A stretch of 64,000 nucleotides of DNA from DASVFB01 sp963815965 (GCA_963815965.1 CAWFIT010000007.1:1-64000); one strand, 5' to 3'; counted from the stretch's first letter, positions 1 through 9,092 are shown. Notes: a model not told the origin generated them from the letters alone. Translations and numbers: made by a program.

Positions 1-149
1 ACCACTGATCGCGTGGCGTGCACCGGGTGTGCACGAGGTCGCCCCTGAGCCTCCCGCTCCTCTGGCAGGCAGTCTCCTGCCGGCGCAGCCAGGCCTCCTA
101 AAGCGGGCGAAGTCGAGACTTTGACGACCCTCGCTCGAGCTCGCGTCTC

Positions 150-179
150 TAGGACCATCGTGTGGTTCTTTTAGGACCA
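150..179. repeat. Direct repeat TAGGACCA x2 upstream of secreted-protein gene
   Basis: The octamer TAGGACCA occurs at 150-157 and again at 172-179, exactly 22 bp apart (about two helical turns), 83 bp before the ATG of the next gene. Such phased direct repeats often bind a dimeric activator, but no regulator is identifiable and no convincing -35/-10 pair was seen nearby. The rest of positions 1-261 shows no gene. Confidence 0.35.
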
Positions 180-261
180 ACGGACCTTGAGAAACGTGAC
201 CGCGTGTGACTATTAATGAGTGGACGCCCTCAAGGGGAGGGCCACTGCGGAAGGGGTTTCA

Positions 262-2186
262 ATGGGAGAGGGGCTCAAGCGGCGGTTTCCTGCTGCTGCT
301 CGTCGCGGCGTCCGCGCCGCGACGCTGACGGCGCTCGTGTTCGTCGCAGCAGTCATGGCGCTGCTGCCCGCCGGCGCTGGGGCGGCCGATGGAGCAGGCG
401 CCAGGATCTACTGGAGCAACGAGAGCGGGGCGATCCGGTTCGCGGACGTCGCCGGCTCGGGGGGAACGACCTTGTTCAGCGACGGTGGTGGCCCCTGTGG
501 AATCGCGCTTGATCCGGAGGCCGGCAAGGCCTACTGGACGAACTGGTTCTCGGGAGAGATCCGGGCGGCAAACCTGGACGGGTCCGGCACCGCCTCGACC
601 CTCTTCACCGACGCCGGCTCCGTGTGCGGTGTCGCGCTCGACCGCGCCGCCGGGAAGATCTACTGGGCGAACTTCAGCACAAACTCGATCCGCGTCGCGA
701 ACCTCGACGGGACGGGCGTCGCCGCAACACTTTTTGCCGAGCCGCCGGGAAGCGGTCCGAGTGGGGTCGTGATCGACCGCGCCGCCGGCAAGATCTACTG
801 GACGAATCAGTTCAGTGACGAGGTGCGGTTCGCGAATCTGGATGGCTCGGGCACCGCCTCGACGCTGTTCGGTCCCGCCGAGGCGGGCGACAACCCGATC
901 GGCCTCGCGATCGATCCGGTGGCCGGGAAGGTGTACTGGGCAGCTTTCCTGTCCGGTGAGATCAGGGTCGGGAACCTCGACGGCTCGGGAGGGCCTTCGA
1001 CGCTCTTCGCAGGCGAGGACGGCCCGGGCGGCGTCGCGCTCGACGCGGCGGCCGGAAAGCTCTACTGGGGCACCTTCTCCGGTGGACTGATCCGCGCTGG
1101 AAACGTGGACGGTTCCGGGTCCGCGGCAACCCTGGTCGAGGGTGAGGGCGCGCCACTCTTCCCTGCATTGCTTCAAGCTCCACAGGCGAACGGTCAGCTC
1201 CAGCGATTTCCGGAGGCGCCAGCCTGGGCGATGCGCTGAGCTGCAGCACGGGCGGCTGGAAGTCCGATCTCGGCGGCGCTTTCCTCTTCCGGGCACCGCG
1301 CACGTTCGCGTACCAGTGGCAGCTCGACGGAAGCGACATCCCCGCTGCCACGACCTTGAGCTTCACGTTCACCGAGCCTGGCGACTACACGTGCCGCGTG
1401 ACGGCCGCCAACGAAGCCGGCCCGTCGTCGCAGACCAGCGCCGCGTTCACGGTGACGCTCCTCGACGTTATGAAGTACTACGACAAGAACACGAACGGCC
1501 TACTGGACACTGGCGAGATCCCGATCCCCGGCTGGAAGGTTCGGGTCGGAAGCACCGCGTACTTGACGCCGAAGAGCCTGAAGGTCGATCCGGGCGTCCA
1601 GGTCACCGAAGCGAGCCCGAAGCAGACCAACTGGCTACGCACCACTGCCGCCTCCTTTCAGGTGTCGGCCGCCGGCGACCGCACGACCGTTCAGTTCGGG
1701 AACGTCTGTGTCGGCGCCGGGGGCGCTCTGGGAAAGGGCTTCTGGGGGAACAAGAACGGTCAGTCCCTGTTCGGGTCGGACGACCTCGCGTCGATGGTCA
1801 GCCTCAACCTGCGCAACGCGAACGGCTCGATCTTCGACCCGAGTAGCTACAAGGCCTTCGCGAGTTGGCTCCAGGGTTCGACTTCCACGAACATGGCCTA
1901 CGACGTCTCGGCGAACCTCGCAGCGATGAAGCTGAACGTCCTGAATGGCAAGGTCAGCGGGAGCTCGCTGATCTCCGCACCGGGCACCGTCAGTGCAAAC
2001 CCTGCCGGGTTCGCGACGGTGGACGACCTGATGAACGAGGCGAACACCGAGCTCGGTTTGCACGGGCTGACGACGAGCGGCAGTCCGTTCCGGGCTTATC
2101 AGACTGCGCTCAGGGACGCACTGCTGAACGCGAACGGGAACAAGACGTTCGTTCAGCCGGCGGCGTGCTCTTTCAGCTTCCCGTAG
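262..2186 (+). CDS. Secreted YWTD-like beta-propeller / Ig-like / SdrD-B-like protein (frameshifted)
   Basis: This is a modular exported protein. The ATG at 262 is chosen because GGAAGGGG lies 5 nt upstream. An N-terminal hydrophobic segment (about residues 20-42) ending in AGAGAADG looks like a signal peptide. Six repeats follow, each of the form (I/V/L/A)YW...IR.(A/G)N(L/V)DGSG...TL, a six-bladed LDL-receptor YWTD-type propeller. The reading then moves from one frame to another near 1185-1200. The second frame opens with an Ig-like domain (AISGG, LSCSTGGWK, FAYQWQLDGSDIP, CRVTAANEAG). After it come a short SdrD B-like segment (YYDKNTNGLLDTGE) and a C-terminal domain with GKGFWGNKNGQ. Adding one base restores a 641-residue protein. 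The function is unknown, probably cell-surface or matrix. The frameshift may be an assembly error because both halves keep intact family motifs. Confidence 0.75.
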
Positions 2187-2262
2187 ACGCCAGACTGAGC
2201 AGGTCCACCCTGATCTCCTCGGGGTGGGCCTGCACGTGGTCCAGGGTCCTTTGGAGGATCTG

Positions 2263-2559
2263 GTGAGCGTTCTGCGGCTGCGGAGAGGGGGCGTGGCCGT
2301 CCTCGTCCTTGCGGCTCTTGCTGGAGTCCTCGGCCTAATGGTCGACGATGCCGGTCAAGGAGGCGACTGGCCCGGCTGGGACGAAGGCTGGGCGCTCGTC
2401 GCGTTTCCCCTTGGGATCCCCCTCGCGGTTGCCGCCGCCCTCAAGATCGGCGGAACGGCAGTGCGGGCTACCACTCTCCGCCTCGTCGCGCTCGTCACGG
2501 GTGCGGTCTGGCTCTGGGGCGCGGTCGTGTTCGTCGTTTGGTTCGTGGTCGGAGGTTAG
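2263..2559 (+). CDS. Small integral membrane protein, unknown function
   Basis: This 98-residue protein starts at GTG 2263, chosen because GGAGG at 2253-2257 sits 5 nt upstream; an in-frame earlier GTG at 2224 has no such site. Three hydrophobic stretches are visible (starting VAVLVLAALAGVLG, WALVAFPLGIPLAVAAAL and LVALVTGAVWLWGAVVFVV), which suggests three membrane-spanning helices. I recognise no family motif. It lies between the secreted protein and a tRNA gene on the opposite strand and probably forms its own short unit. Confidence 0.55.
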   Translation: MSVLRLRRGGVAVLVLAALAGVLGLMVDDAGQGGDWPGWDEGWALVAFPLGIPLAVAAALKIGGTAVRATTLRLVALVTGAVWLWGAVVFVVWFVVGG

Positions 2560-2660
2560 GCCCAGCCCACGAAGCCCTGCTCCGTCTGCCTGATGCGAGC
2601 CGCCCGATCCTGCGATGCTCGTGACTGCCGTTCCGACCTGTGCAGCAGATTCGAATAGAA

Positions 2661-2733
2661 AGGCGCATACGGGATTCGAACCCGTGCCGCCGCCGTGAGA
2701 GGGCGGTGTCCTAGGCCACTAGACGAATGCGCC
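2661..2733 (-). tRNA. tRNA-Glu (anticodon CTC)
   Basis: Read on the minus strand, the acceptor arms GGCGCAT and ATGCGCC pair over 7 bp. The anticodon stem is CCGCC/GGCGG around the loop CTCTCAC, giving anticodon CTC (codon GAG), and the T arm contains GGGTTCGAATCCC. The D arm (GTCTAGTGGCCTAGGAC) matches bacterial tRNA-Glu. CCA is not encoded. The base after the acceptor stem would be U, which is unusual for a tRNA-Glu discriminator. gltX, the cognate synthetase, lies 3 kb away. Confidence 0.95.
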
Positions 2734-2763
2734 CGACGAGAGCGGCCATTGTAGCCTCGGCCT

Positions 2764-3489
2764 GTGGAGATCGGAGACGCGTACGGCGCGATGATCACGG
2801 CGTTCCACGAGGGCGGCGAAGCCGTCGAGATCATCGAGCGCGACGACGGTTACATCGCGGCTTCCCGCTTCGGGCCGAAGATCTACTTCGCTCCGCTGCG
2901 CAACTGGTTCAAGAACGAGCGCGCAGCAATTCGGTTCGCTCGGGGCCGGGTGCTCGACGTCGGCGCGGGCGCCGGCCGCGTCACACTTCACCTCCAGCAG
3001 CGCGGACAGTCTGTCGTCGCGATCGACAACTCACCCGGAGCGGTCGAGTTGATGCGGCGCCGCGGCGTCCGTGACGCTCGTGTGATCGCGATCGAGGACC
3101 TCGGGCCTGACCTCGGAACATTCGACTCGGTCGTCATGTTCGGGAACAACATCGGTCTCCTCGGCGGGCGTGCCAAGGGACGGCGGCTCTTGCGCCGCTT
3201 CCACGAATTGACTTCCGACCGCGGACGGATAGTCGGCAGCTCGTTGCGCGTCTACGACACCGACGACCCCGCCCATCTCGCGACCCACGAGCGCAACCGC
3301 CGTCGCGGACGAATGGGCGGCCAGCTACGCTTTCGCGTGCGCTTCGAACTGCTCGCCTCCCCGTGGCTCGACTACCTGATGCTGCCTCCCGAAGAGCTCG
3401 AGGAGCTCGCGCAGCCGGCGGGTTGGGGAATCGCACGGGTCATCGACGGCGACGGCCCGCTCTACAGCGTCGTGCTCGAGAAGCTCTAG
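2764..3489 (+). CDS. Class I SAM-dependent methyltransferase
   Basis: A 241-residue protein with a classical Rossmann methyltransferase motif I (VLDVGAGAGRVTLHL, about residues 63-77), followed by motif II with an acidic residue for the SAM ribose (VVAIDNSPGAVELM). Motif IV appears as FDSVVMFGNNIGLLGG. The substrate cannot be read from sequence. The GTG at 2764 gives an N-terminus MEIGDAYGAMITAFHEGG; an in-frame ATG at 2791 is an alternative. The 3' end overlaps the convergent peptidase gene by 4 bp. It lies directly after the tRNA on the opposite strand. Confidence 0.75.
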   Translation: MEIGDAYGAMITAFHEGGEAVEIIERDDGYIAASRFGPKIYFAPLRNWFKNERAAIRFARGRVLDVGAGAGRVTLHLQQRGQSVVAIDNSPGAVELMRRRGVRDARVIAIEDLGPDLGTFDSVVMFGNNIGLLGGRAKGRRLLRRFHELTSDRGRIVGSSLRVYDTDDPAHLATHERNRRRGRMGGQLRFRVRFELLASPWLDYLMLPPEELEELAQPAGWGIARVIDGDGPLYSVVLEKL

Positions 3490-4997
3490 GCGTTGAGCTC
3501 AGAGACCAGCGGAGCCATGTCGAGCGGCTCGAAGCCGAGGCGCCCGGCGATCTCCTCGCTCGACGGACGCGTGCCTTCGAAGAAGAGCGCGCGCAGCCGG
3601 TCGCCCGTCTCACCGTTGCGCCACCAGTCGTCTCCCACCTCGCGCTCGAGGTACGCGCGCAGTTGCGCGGAGCGGATCCAGGCGCGCAGGTAGTCGGCGG
3701 AGTAAAAACCCGCGTCCATGTCGGAGAGGAAGGCGTCGTCGCGGTACCGGAGGCCGACCGCGTTCGTCAGCCGCTCCGCGTACCCCTCCGGCGTCCCTCC
3801 CACCGCGTTGTAACGCGACCAGAAACCCAGCTCGTACTGCAGCTTCGCGACGTAGCGGCGGAAGAGCAGGAGATCGAGGAACTGGGTCGCGTTGGCGTTT
3901 TCGGCCGCCTCGGCGTCCGAGAGTCCGAAGTGCTCGACGTGCCACTCGGGCACGCGCGTGATCGACTCGAGGATGTACGAGTAGATCTCGGTGAGTGCAT
4001 GGTCGCGCGAAAGCCTGCGGAACGTGTACGAGAGCGATGGGTCACACCCCGCGTAGTGGAGCGCGTGCCCTGCTTCGTGCAGGAGAGCCTGGTAATCGTG
4101 CAAACCCCCCTGCGCGCGTGTTATCAGGTGAACGACCTTCGGCGGATCCGATGCAATGACGCATGCACGCGGTACCTTCTGCGGGCGGTCGTCGAGGTCG
4201 AGCCGTATGTTCTGGTCGTTCTCCATGTCGAAGCCCAGGCGCCCGAGCGTCTCCATGCAGATCTCGACAGCGCGGTCCTTCGTGTAGGTCGACTCGAGCG
4301 GTGACAGCCGGCGCATGTAGCTGCTGTGAAACGAGCTCGGCAGGTCGTCGCGCTCCGGCCCGAGCAAGCGCTCGAACCAACGGTCGCGCATACGTGACCA
4401 CGCGTCGTCAACCGCCGCGGACGTCTTCGCGAGCACACCTTCGAGCTCGCGCAACGAGATCTGCTTCTCCTCCTCGTTTCGCGCGACGTTCTCAGGCTCG
4501 CCGGTCAACTCGGCCTCGAGCGCCTCGCCCTTCGCGAGCAGCTCGAGCCGGTCCGCGTTGAACGTCGCGGAAGCATCCGCGTGCACCGCGCCCAGCTCTT
4601 CGCGGTCGGCGTAGTCGTCGAGCACGGCCAACTTCGCCTGCGCGCTGCGGAGGGGGATCTCCTCGCCCTTCCAAGTCACGCGCGCGGCGAGGATCTTGTT
4701 CTCGAACTCGTCCTGGGCTGCGGCCAGCTCGGCCGCGGCAAGCCCGCCCTCGCAGGTCTTGCGCAGCCGGTACAGGCGTTCGCGCTCGTCGCCGGATGCC
4801 TGCTCCTCGCATTCGTGGAGATATCCCAGCTGCTCGCGCGAGAACAGGTCCGCGTACCTGGCGACGATCGCCGCCTGTTCGGACGTCTCCTTCTCCCCGA
4901 CGCGGACGGCGCGGCCCTCCTCGGAGCGCTCAAAAAGGTACTTCTGCAGCTGCTCTTCGAACTCGGCGGGGCTCCGGATGGCTTCGGCGATGCTCAT
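3486..4997 (-). CDS. M3-like zinc metallopeptidase (HExxH)
   Basis: A 503-residue protein with HEAGH at residues 307-311 (two zinc-ligand histidines and the catalytic glutamate) and a downstream glutamate in LTEIYSYILES (about E337) as the probable third ligand. The arrangement fits thimet/oligoendopeptidase-like M3 enzymes, although the all-helical N-terminal part (residues 1-200, rich in charged residues) is divergent. No signal peptide is seen, so a cytoplasmic oligopeptidase role is likely. The ATG at 4997 faces a divergent gene, with only a short AT-rich spacer between them that holds a small palindrome. Confidence 0.7.
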   Translation of the reverse strand: MSIAEAIRSPAEFEEQLQKYLFERSEEGRAVRVGEKETSEQAAIVARYADLFSREQLGYLHECEEQASGDERERLYRLRKTCEGGLAAAELAAAQDEFENKILAARVTWKGEEIPLRSAQAKLAVLDDYADREELGAVHADASATFNADRLELLAKGEALEAELTGEPENVARNEEEKQISLRELEGVLAKTSAAVDDAWSRMRDRWFERLLGPERDDLPSSFHSSYMRRLSPLESTYTKDRAVEICMETLGRLGFDMENDQNIRLDLDDRPQKVPRACVIASDPPKVVHLITRAQGGLHDYQALLHEAGHALHYAGCDPSLSYTFRRLSRDHALTEIYSYILESITRVPEWHVEHFGLSDAEAAENANATQFLDLLLFRRYVAKLQYELGFWSRYNAVGGTPEGYAERLTNAVGLRYRDDAFLSDMDAGFYSADYLRAWIRSAQLRAYLEREVGDDWWRNGETGDRLRALFFEGTRPSSEEIAGRLGFEPLDMAPLVSELNA

Positions 4998-5011
4998 GCC
5001 AGGTTAAATGT

Positions 5012-5023
5012 ATAACGGGTTAT
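5012..5023. promoter_or_regulatory. Small palindrome ATAAC-GG-GTTAT in divergent promoter region
   Basis: A perfect 5-bp inverted repeat with a 2-nt centre lies 15 bp upstream of the peptidase ATG (minus strand) and upstream of the divergent gene. It is the most AT-rich spot nearby, and TATACAT on the minus strand could serve as a -10. It may be an operator shared by both genes, but no regulator is encoded adjacent to it. Confidence 0.3.
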
Positions 5024-5084
5024 GATCGATCCGCGTGTGAGGCAGACGGTTGGCACCGGTTCGCCGCGTGCATACGCGGTCTCC

Positions 5085-5606
5085 ATGGCCGGTCTTTGGA
5101 TCGACCTCGAGTTGACGCTGGCCCGCCTCGACTTGCTCGCCGCCGATCCCGAGCGCCTCGTGGAGGATCGCGAGACCTTGCCTGCGCTGCAGTACGAGCT
5201 CCACTGCGCCGCCGAGCTCGTGACCGGGCTCACCCCGCCGACGGACGTGGCTCTCGTTCACGAGGAGCTCGGCGAATCGCTCACCGAGGCGCGTGAGCTG
5301 ACCGCGGAGATGGCCGAGGCGCTGGCTCACGGCGGTCTCGACGCAGCCGCCCCGCTGGTCTGGGAATGGCGCGGCGCGCTGTTCCGCGTCCGCTTCGCGC
5401 GACGCCGGCTCGAACGGCCGCGCTCGGTGCTGGTGCCGGTGCCCGAGCAGGGCCAGTCGAGCGGACGGCATGCGCCGTTCTTGGCGGCTCTCGCGGTAGG
5501 CGTCGGATCGGGGCTCGTCCTCGTGGCGGCGCTGCTCGGCCTCTGGGTGCTCGTTGCGTTCACCCTCGCCGGCACGGTCGCCGGGTCGGTGCTGCTTCGC
5601 CCGTAA
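5085..5606 (+). CDS. Hypothetical protein with C-terminal membrane hairpin
   Basis: A protein of 173 residues from ATG 5085 (an upstream ATG at 5022 would add 21 residues but falls inside a palindrome). The first 110 residues are helical and acidic with regular leucines (WIDLELTLARLDLLAADPERL; ALVHEELGESLTEARELTAEMAEAL), suggesting a helical bundle. The last 50 are two hydrophobic spans separated by a short turn. There is no recognisable domain and no catalytic motif. It stands alone on the plus strand between two minus-strand genes, and its function is unknown. Confidence 0.5.
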   Translation: MAGLWIDLELTLARLDLLAADPERLVEDRETLPALQYELHCAAELVTGLTPPTDVALVHEELGESLTEARELTAEMAEALAHGGLDAAAPLVWEWRGALFRVRFARRRLERPRSVLVPVPEQGQSSGRHAPFLAALAVGVGSGLVLVAALLGLWVLVAFTLAGTVAGSVLLRP

Positions 5607-5690
5607 CGCCTGCGAGCCCGCCGGCGTTTCATATTCAGAAACCGGAAAACAGCTACGGAGGTGAGGGCTGCGGGGAGGCAGCGTCCCCCA

Positions 5691-5780
5691 ATGGAGAAAG
5701 GCAAGCGGCCGGCGACGCCGAGCGCCGCCTTTCGCAAGCGCGCCTGGCTCCAGTTCCAGCGCGCGCTCGACCCTCTAGGC
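5691..5780 (+). CDS. Possible small basic protein, low confidence
   Basis: The 178-bp gap between the hypothetical gene and gltX holds a 29-codon reading frame starting ATG 5691, rich in Lys/Arg (MEKGKRPATPSAAFRKRAW). A GGGGAGG stretch lies about 13 nt upstream, longer than ideal spacing; a GTG at 5661 in the same frame is an alternative. Without homologues it could equally be chance. Confidence 0.2.
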
Positions 5781-5784
5781 CCGC

Positions 5785-7038
5785 CTAGACCTCTGCGCCG
5801 ACCGCCCGACTCAGGCGCCTGAGCGTCTCGTCTCGCCCGAGCAGCTCGAGGCTCTCGAACAGGCCCGGCGAGATCTTCGAGCCGGTGACCGCCATCCGGA
5901 TCGGCTGAAACGCCTGCCCCGGCTTCAGGCCGAGCTCGTCGGCGAGCCCGCGCAAGGCGGCCTCGATCGTTCCGGCGTCCCAGTTGTCGAGCTCGCGCAG
6001 CACGGCTTCGGCCCGTGAGAGGACGTGCGGGTCGAGCAGTGACGGGTCTTCGGGCTCGATCTCGTCTTTGAAGTAGAAGTTCGCCCAGCGCGGAAACTCG
6101 CCGAAGCGCACGAGCTTCTCCTGCACGAGTGGCGCGATCTTCCGCACCTTCTCCGGATCCCAGTTCGAGCCGAGGTATTCGATCAGCGCGTTCGCGTACT
6201 CATCGAGAGGCAGCGCGCGCAGATACACGCCGTTCATCCAGTCGAGCTTCTTGTAGTCGAACGTCGCGGGGCTCGGCTGCACGCGGTCGAACGAGAACCG
6301 TTCGATCAGCTCGTCCCGCGACATGATCGTCGTCTTGTCGTCGTGGCTCCAGCCGAGCAGCGCGAGGAAGTTCATGAGCGCCGGCGCGTAGTAGCCCATG
6401 TCGCGGAATTCGTCCAGCGACTGCGCCCCGTGTCGCTTCGAGAGCTTCTTCCCGTCGTCTCCCGCGACGTCGGGCATGTGCGCGTACACAGGAATGTCGG
6501 CGCCCAGCGCACGCAGGATGTTGATCTGCTTCGGCGTGTTCGAGACGTGGTCGCGGCCGCGGATGACATGCGTGATCCCGTCCAGCCAGTCCTCGACCGG
6601 CGACGCAAAATTGTACGTCGGGCGACCGTCTGAGCGGACGAGAACCAGGTCGTCCAGAACTTCGTTCGGCGTCTCGACGCGGCCGAGCACGAGGTCGTCG
6701 TACGCAGTCACGCCCTCGTCGGGCATGCGGAAGCGGATCGCGCCCTCGTCCTCGTACGCGTGACCGGCCGCGACGAGCCGCTGCGCTTCCTGCTGGCAGC
6801 GCTCCATCCTGTCGAGCTGGAAGCTCAGTGCGCCCCAGTCGAGGCCGAGCCAGGTGAGCGAGCGCTGAATCTGCTCTGTCGCACCTTCGACCTCACGGCT
6901 CATGTCGGTGTTCTCGATGCGCAACAGGCACTCGCCTCGTTGCTGGCACGCGAAGAGCCAGTTGAAGAGAAACGTGCGCGCCGTCCCGACATGAAGGAAG
7001 CCGGTCGGCGACGGCGCCATGCGAACGCGGACGGCCAT
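5785..7038 (-). CDS. gltX: Glutamyl-tRNA synthetase
   Basis: Charges tRNA-Glu with glutamate in the cytoplasm. The class I HIGH-type motif is HVGTA in APSPTGFLHVGTARTFLFN near the N-terminus, and the KMSKS-type motif is KKLSKRHGA about residue 205. The GRDHVSNTPKQINILRALG segment is typical of bacterial GluRS. At 417 residues it is shorter than the usual 460-490, with the reduction in the C-terminal anticodon-binding part. No zinc-binding cluster is seen. Its ATG overlaps that of the divergent endonuclease IV gene, so the two promoters must lie within each other's coding sequence or the endonuclease must start later. Confidence 0.93.
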   Translation of the reverse strand: MAVRVRMAPSPTGFLHVGTARTFLFNWLFACQQRGECLLRIENTDMSREVEGATEQIQRSLTWLGLDWGALSFQLDRMERCQQEAQRLVAAGHAYEDEGAIRFRMPDEGVTAYDDLVLGRVETPNEVLDDLVLVRSDGRPTYNFASPVEDWLDGITHVIRGRDHVSNTPKQINILRALGADIPVYAHMPDVAGDDGKKLSKRHGAQSLDEFRDMGYYAPALMNFLALLGWSHDDKTTIMSRDELIERFSFDRVQPSPATFDYKKLDWMNGVYLRALPLDEYANALIEYLGSNWDPEKVRKIAPLVQEKLVRFGEFPRWANFYFKDEIEPEDPSLLDPHVLSRAEAVLRELDNWDAGTIEAALRGLADELGLKPGQAFQPIRMAVTGSKISPGLFESLELLGRDETLRRLSRAVGAEV

Positions 7039-7927
7039 GAGCGCCGCTTATCGTAGTTGCGTGTTCTTCGGCGCCCATGTGTCGTCACTCGGCGGCATCC
7101 ACAAGACGCTCGACCGAGCAAAGGCGATGCGCGCCGATGCGGTTCAGCTGTTCACGCAGAGCCCGCGCATGTGGCGGCCGACGAACCACGACCCGGCAAA
7201 CCTCGAAGCGTTCAAGGAGCGACGCGCGGAGCTCGGCATCGCGCCTGGAGGCGTGCTCGCGCACGCGTTGTATCTCGTCAACCTCGCCTCTCCCGATGAC
7301 GAGCTCTACGACAAGTCGCGCGCCGCGATGCGCAACACGATGGAGGTCGCGCGCGCGATCGAAGCGGACGGCGTCGTCTTCCACGTCGGCTCGCACCTCG
7401 GAGCGGGCATGGCGGCCGGCATAGAGCGGTGCGTCCCGGCGATCGAGGAGGTGCTCGAGCTGACGACCGACACCACCTGGCTGCTGCTCGAAGACTCCGC
7501 GGGCGGCGGCGGGACAATCGGCCGCTCGATCGACGAGCTCGCCGCGCTCTTCGACGCGTGCGGACGCCACGAGCGCCTCGGCGTGTGCCTCGACACGTGC
7601 CACCTCTATGTCTCCGGCGTCGACATCTCGGATCGCGCCGTGGTCGACGACCTGCTGGAAGACGTCGACGAGCGCATCGGCCACGACCGGCTGCGAGCGC
7701 TGCACGTGAACGACGCCGTCGACCCGCTCGGCTCCAACCGCGACCGGCACGCGAACATCGGCAAGGGTCAGCTCGGCACCAAGCTCGGCGTCTTCCTCTC
7801 GCATCCGAAGCTTCAGGGCCTGCCGGCGTTCCTCGAAGTTCCCGGCCCCGACGGGCACGGCCCGGACGCAAAGGAGCTCAGGAAAGCCCGCAACCTTCAC
7901 AAGCGGTGGGTAACTACCGCTGGCTGA
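7037..7927 (+). CDS. nfo: Endonuclease IV (AP endonuclease family 2)
   Basis: Cleaves DNA 5' to abasic sites in base-excision repair. The N-terminal FFGAHVSSLGGIHKTLDRAK and the zinc-binding motifs of the TIM-barrel family are present: FHVGSH, LLLEDSAG, CLDTCHLYVSG, LHVNDAVDPLGSNRDRHANIGKG in overlapping parts, and FLEVPG. Family members usually begin a few residues before GAHVS, so GTG 7061 is a good alternative to ATG 7037; it would leave a 22-bp gap to gltX. The 3' end overlaps the MFS gene by 22 bp, suggesting co-transcription although the functions are unrelated. Confidence 0.92.
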   Translation: MSAAYRSCVFFGAHVSSLGGIHKTLDRAKAMRADAVQLFTQSPRMWRPTNHDPANLEAFKERRAELGIAPGGVLAHALYLVNLASPDDELYDKSRAAMRNTMEVARAIEADGVVFHVGSHLGAGMAAGIERCVPAIEEVLELTTDTTWLLLEDSAGGGGTIGRSIDELAALFDACGRHERLGVCLDTCHLYVSGVDISDRAVVDDLLEDVDERIGHDRLRALHVNDAVDPLGSNRDRHANIGKGQLGTKLGVFLSHPKLQGLPAFLEVPGPDGHGPDAKELRKARNLHKRWVTTAG

Positions 7928-9057
7928 TCCTCGCCGCGGGGACGCTCTCGGCAACGAGCCTCTCCGCGGTGCAGATCGGGATCAGCGCCATTACGCCCGA
8001 CCTGCAGGCGCACTACGACCTGAGCATCGGACAAATCGGCATCCTGCTCGGCGCGACGAACGCGGGCATGACGCTGACGCTGCTCGCATGGGGAATGATC
8101 AGCGACCGGATCGGCGAGCGGCTGGCAATCGTGATCGGCCTGACGGGAGCGGCGATTGCACTCGCGGTCGCGGCGAACGTCAATCAGTTCGCAGCGCTCG
8201 TCGCCGCGCTTGTCGCGACCGGCGCGTTCGGGGCGGCGGTCAACTCCGCTAGCGGGCGGGCGGTCATGCACTGGTTCGCAGCCGACGAGCGCGGCCTCGC
8301 GTTGGGGATCCGCCAGGCGGCGATCCCGATCGGCGGCTTCGCGGGTGCCTTGGCGCTGCCGGCGCTCGTCGCGGTCGGCGGCATTCACGCGGCGTTCGCC
8401 GCGCTCGCCGTGAACGCGCTGGTGTGGGCGGTGCTCGCGGGCGTCGTGCTGCGCGAGCGGCATCTCGACGAAGAGATCGCTCGGCAGTTCGTCAGTCCGC
8501 TGCGCGACCTTCGGATGTGGCTCCTCTGTTCCGCGAGCGCGTTCGTCCTCGCCGGTCAGCTCGCGATCATGGGCTTCGTCGTGCTGTTCCTGCACGACGC
8601 GCGCGGCTTCTCGACAGCGCACGCAGCGCTCGTGCTCGCAGCCGTGCAGATCGGCGGCGTCGTCGTCCGGATCGTGGTTGGCCGCCGCTCCGATCGCGAG
8701 CACCGCCGCGTGCCGCTCTTCATCAGGCTCGCGGCCGCGTTGGCGGTGGCACTCGCAGCAGCCGCAGCGCTCGTGCACGGGCCGATCTCCGTCCTCGTCC
8801 CCGTGCTCATCGCAGCCGGAATCCTCGGCATGAGCTGGAACGGCCTCTCTTTCACCGCAGCCGCAGAAGCTGCAGGCCCGCAACGCAGCGGTGCTGCAAT
8901 CGGCTTCCAGCAAACGGTTCTCGGAGTGGGCGGCATCGCCATCCCGATCGCCTTCGCCGCAGTCGTCGCGAACACGTCGTGGCGCACGGCGTTCCTTACG
9001 ACAGGCGCGTGCGCGCTCATCGGAGCGGTTCTGCTACGCCCGCTTCGGTCCCTCTGA
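7906..9057 (+). CDS. Major facilitator superfamily transporter
   Basis: A 383-residue polytopic membrane protein. The GTG at 7906 is chosen because it places the first hydrophobic helix (WLILAAGTLSATSLSAVQIG) at the N-terminus. The conserved MFS loop 2-3 motif appears as GMISDRIGERLAI, and a related motif appears in the second half as GRRSDREHRR. About twelve hydrophobic segments are visible. It resembles the CynX/NarK-like branch of drug or anion transporters, but the substrate is not predictable. It overlaps nfo and ends ahead of two hairpins. Confidence 0.85.
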   Translation: MGNYRWLILAAGTLSATSLSAVQIGISAITPDLQAHYDLSIGQIGILLGATNAGMTLTLLAWGMISDRIGERLAIVIGLTGAAIALAVAANVNQFAALVAALVATGAFGAAVNSASGRAVMHWFAADERGLALGIRQAAIPIGGFAGALALPALVAVGGIHAAFAALAVNALVWAVLAGVVLRERHLDEEIARQFVSPLRDLRMWLLCSASAFVLAGQLAIMGFVVLFLHDARGFSTAHAALVLAAVQIGGVVVRIVVGRRSDREHRRVPLFIRLAAALAVALAAAAALVHGPISVLVPVLIAAGILGMSWNGLSFTAAAEAAGPQRSGAAIGFQQTVLGVGGIAIPIAFAAVVANTSWRTAFLTTGACALIGAVLLRPLRSL

Positions 9058-9073
9058 AGAACGTTTCACAGAA

Positions 9074-9092
9074 GGCGCGGCTTGGCCGCGCC
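9074..9092. terminator. GC-rich hairpin GGCGCGGC/GCCGCGCC
   Basis: Perfect 8-bp arms (9074-9081 and 9085-9092) flank a 3-nt loop, 17 bp after the MFS stop. The same arms with the same flanking AA and GAAA occur at 24534-24552, so this is a repeated element as well as a likely terminator. There is no U tract, as is common in high-GC actinobacteria. Confidence 0.5.
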
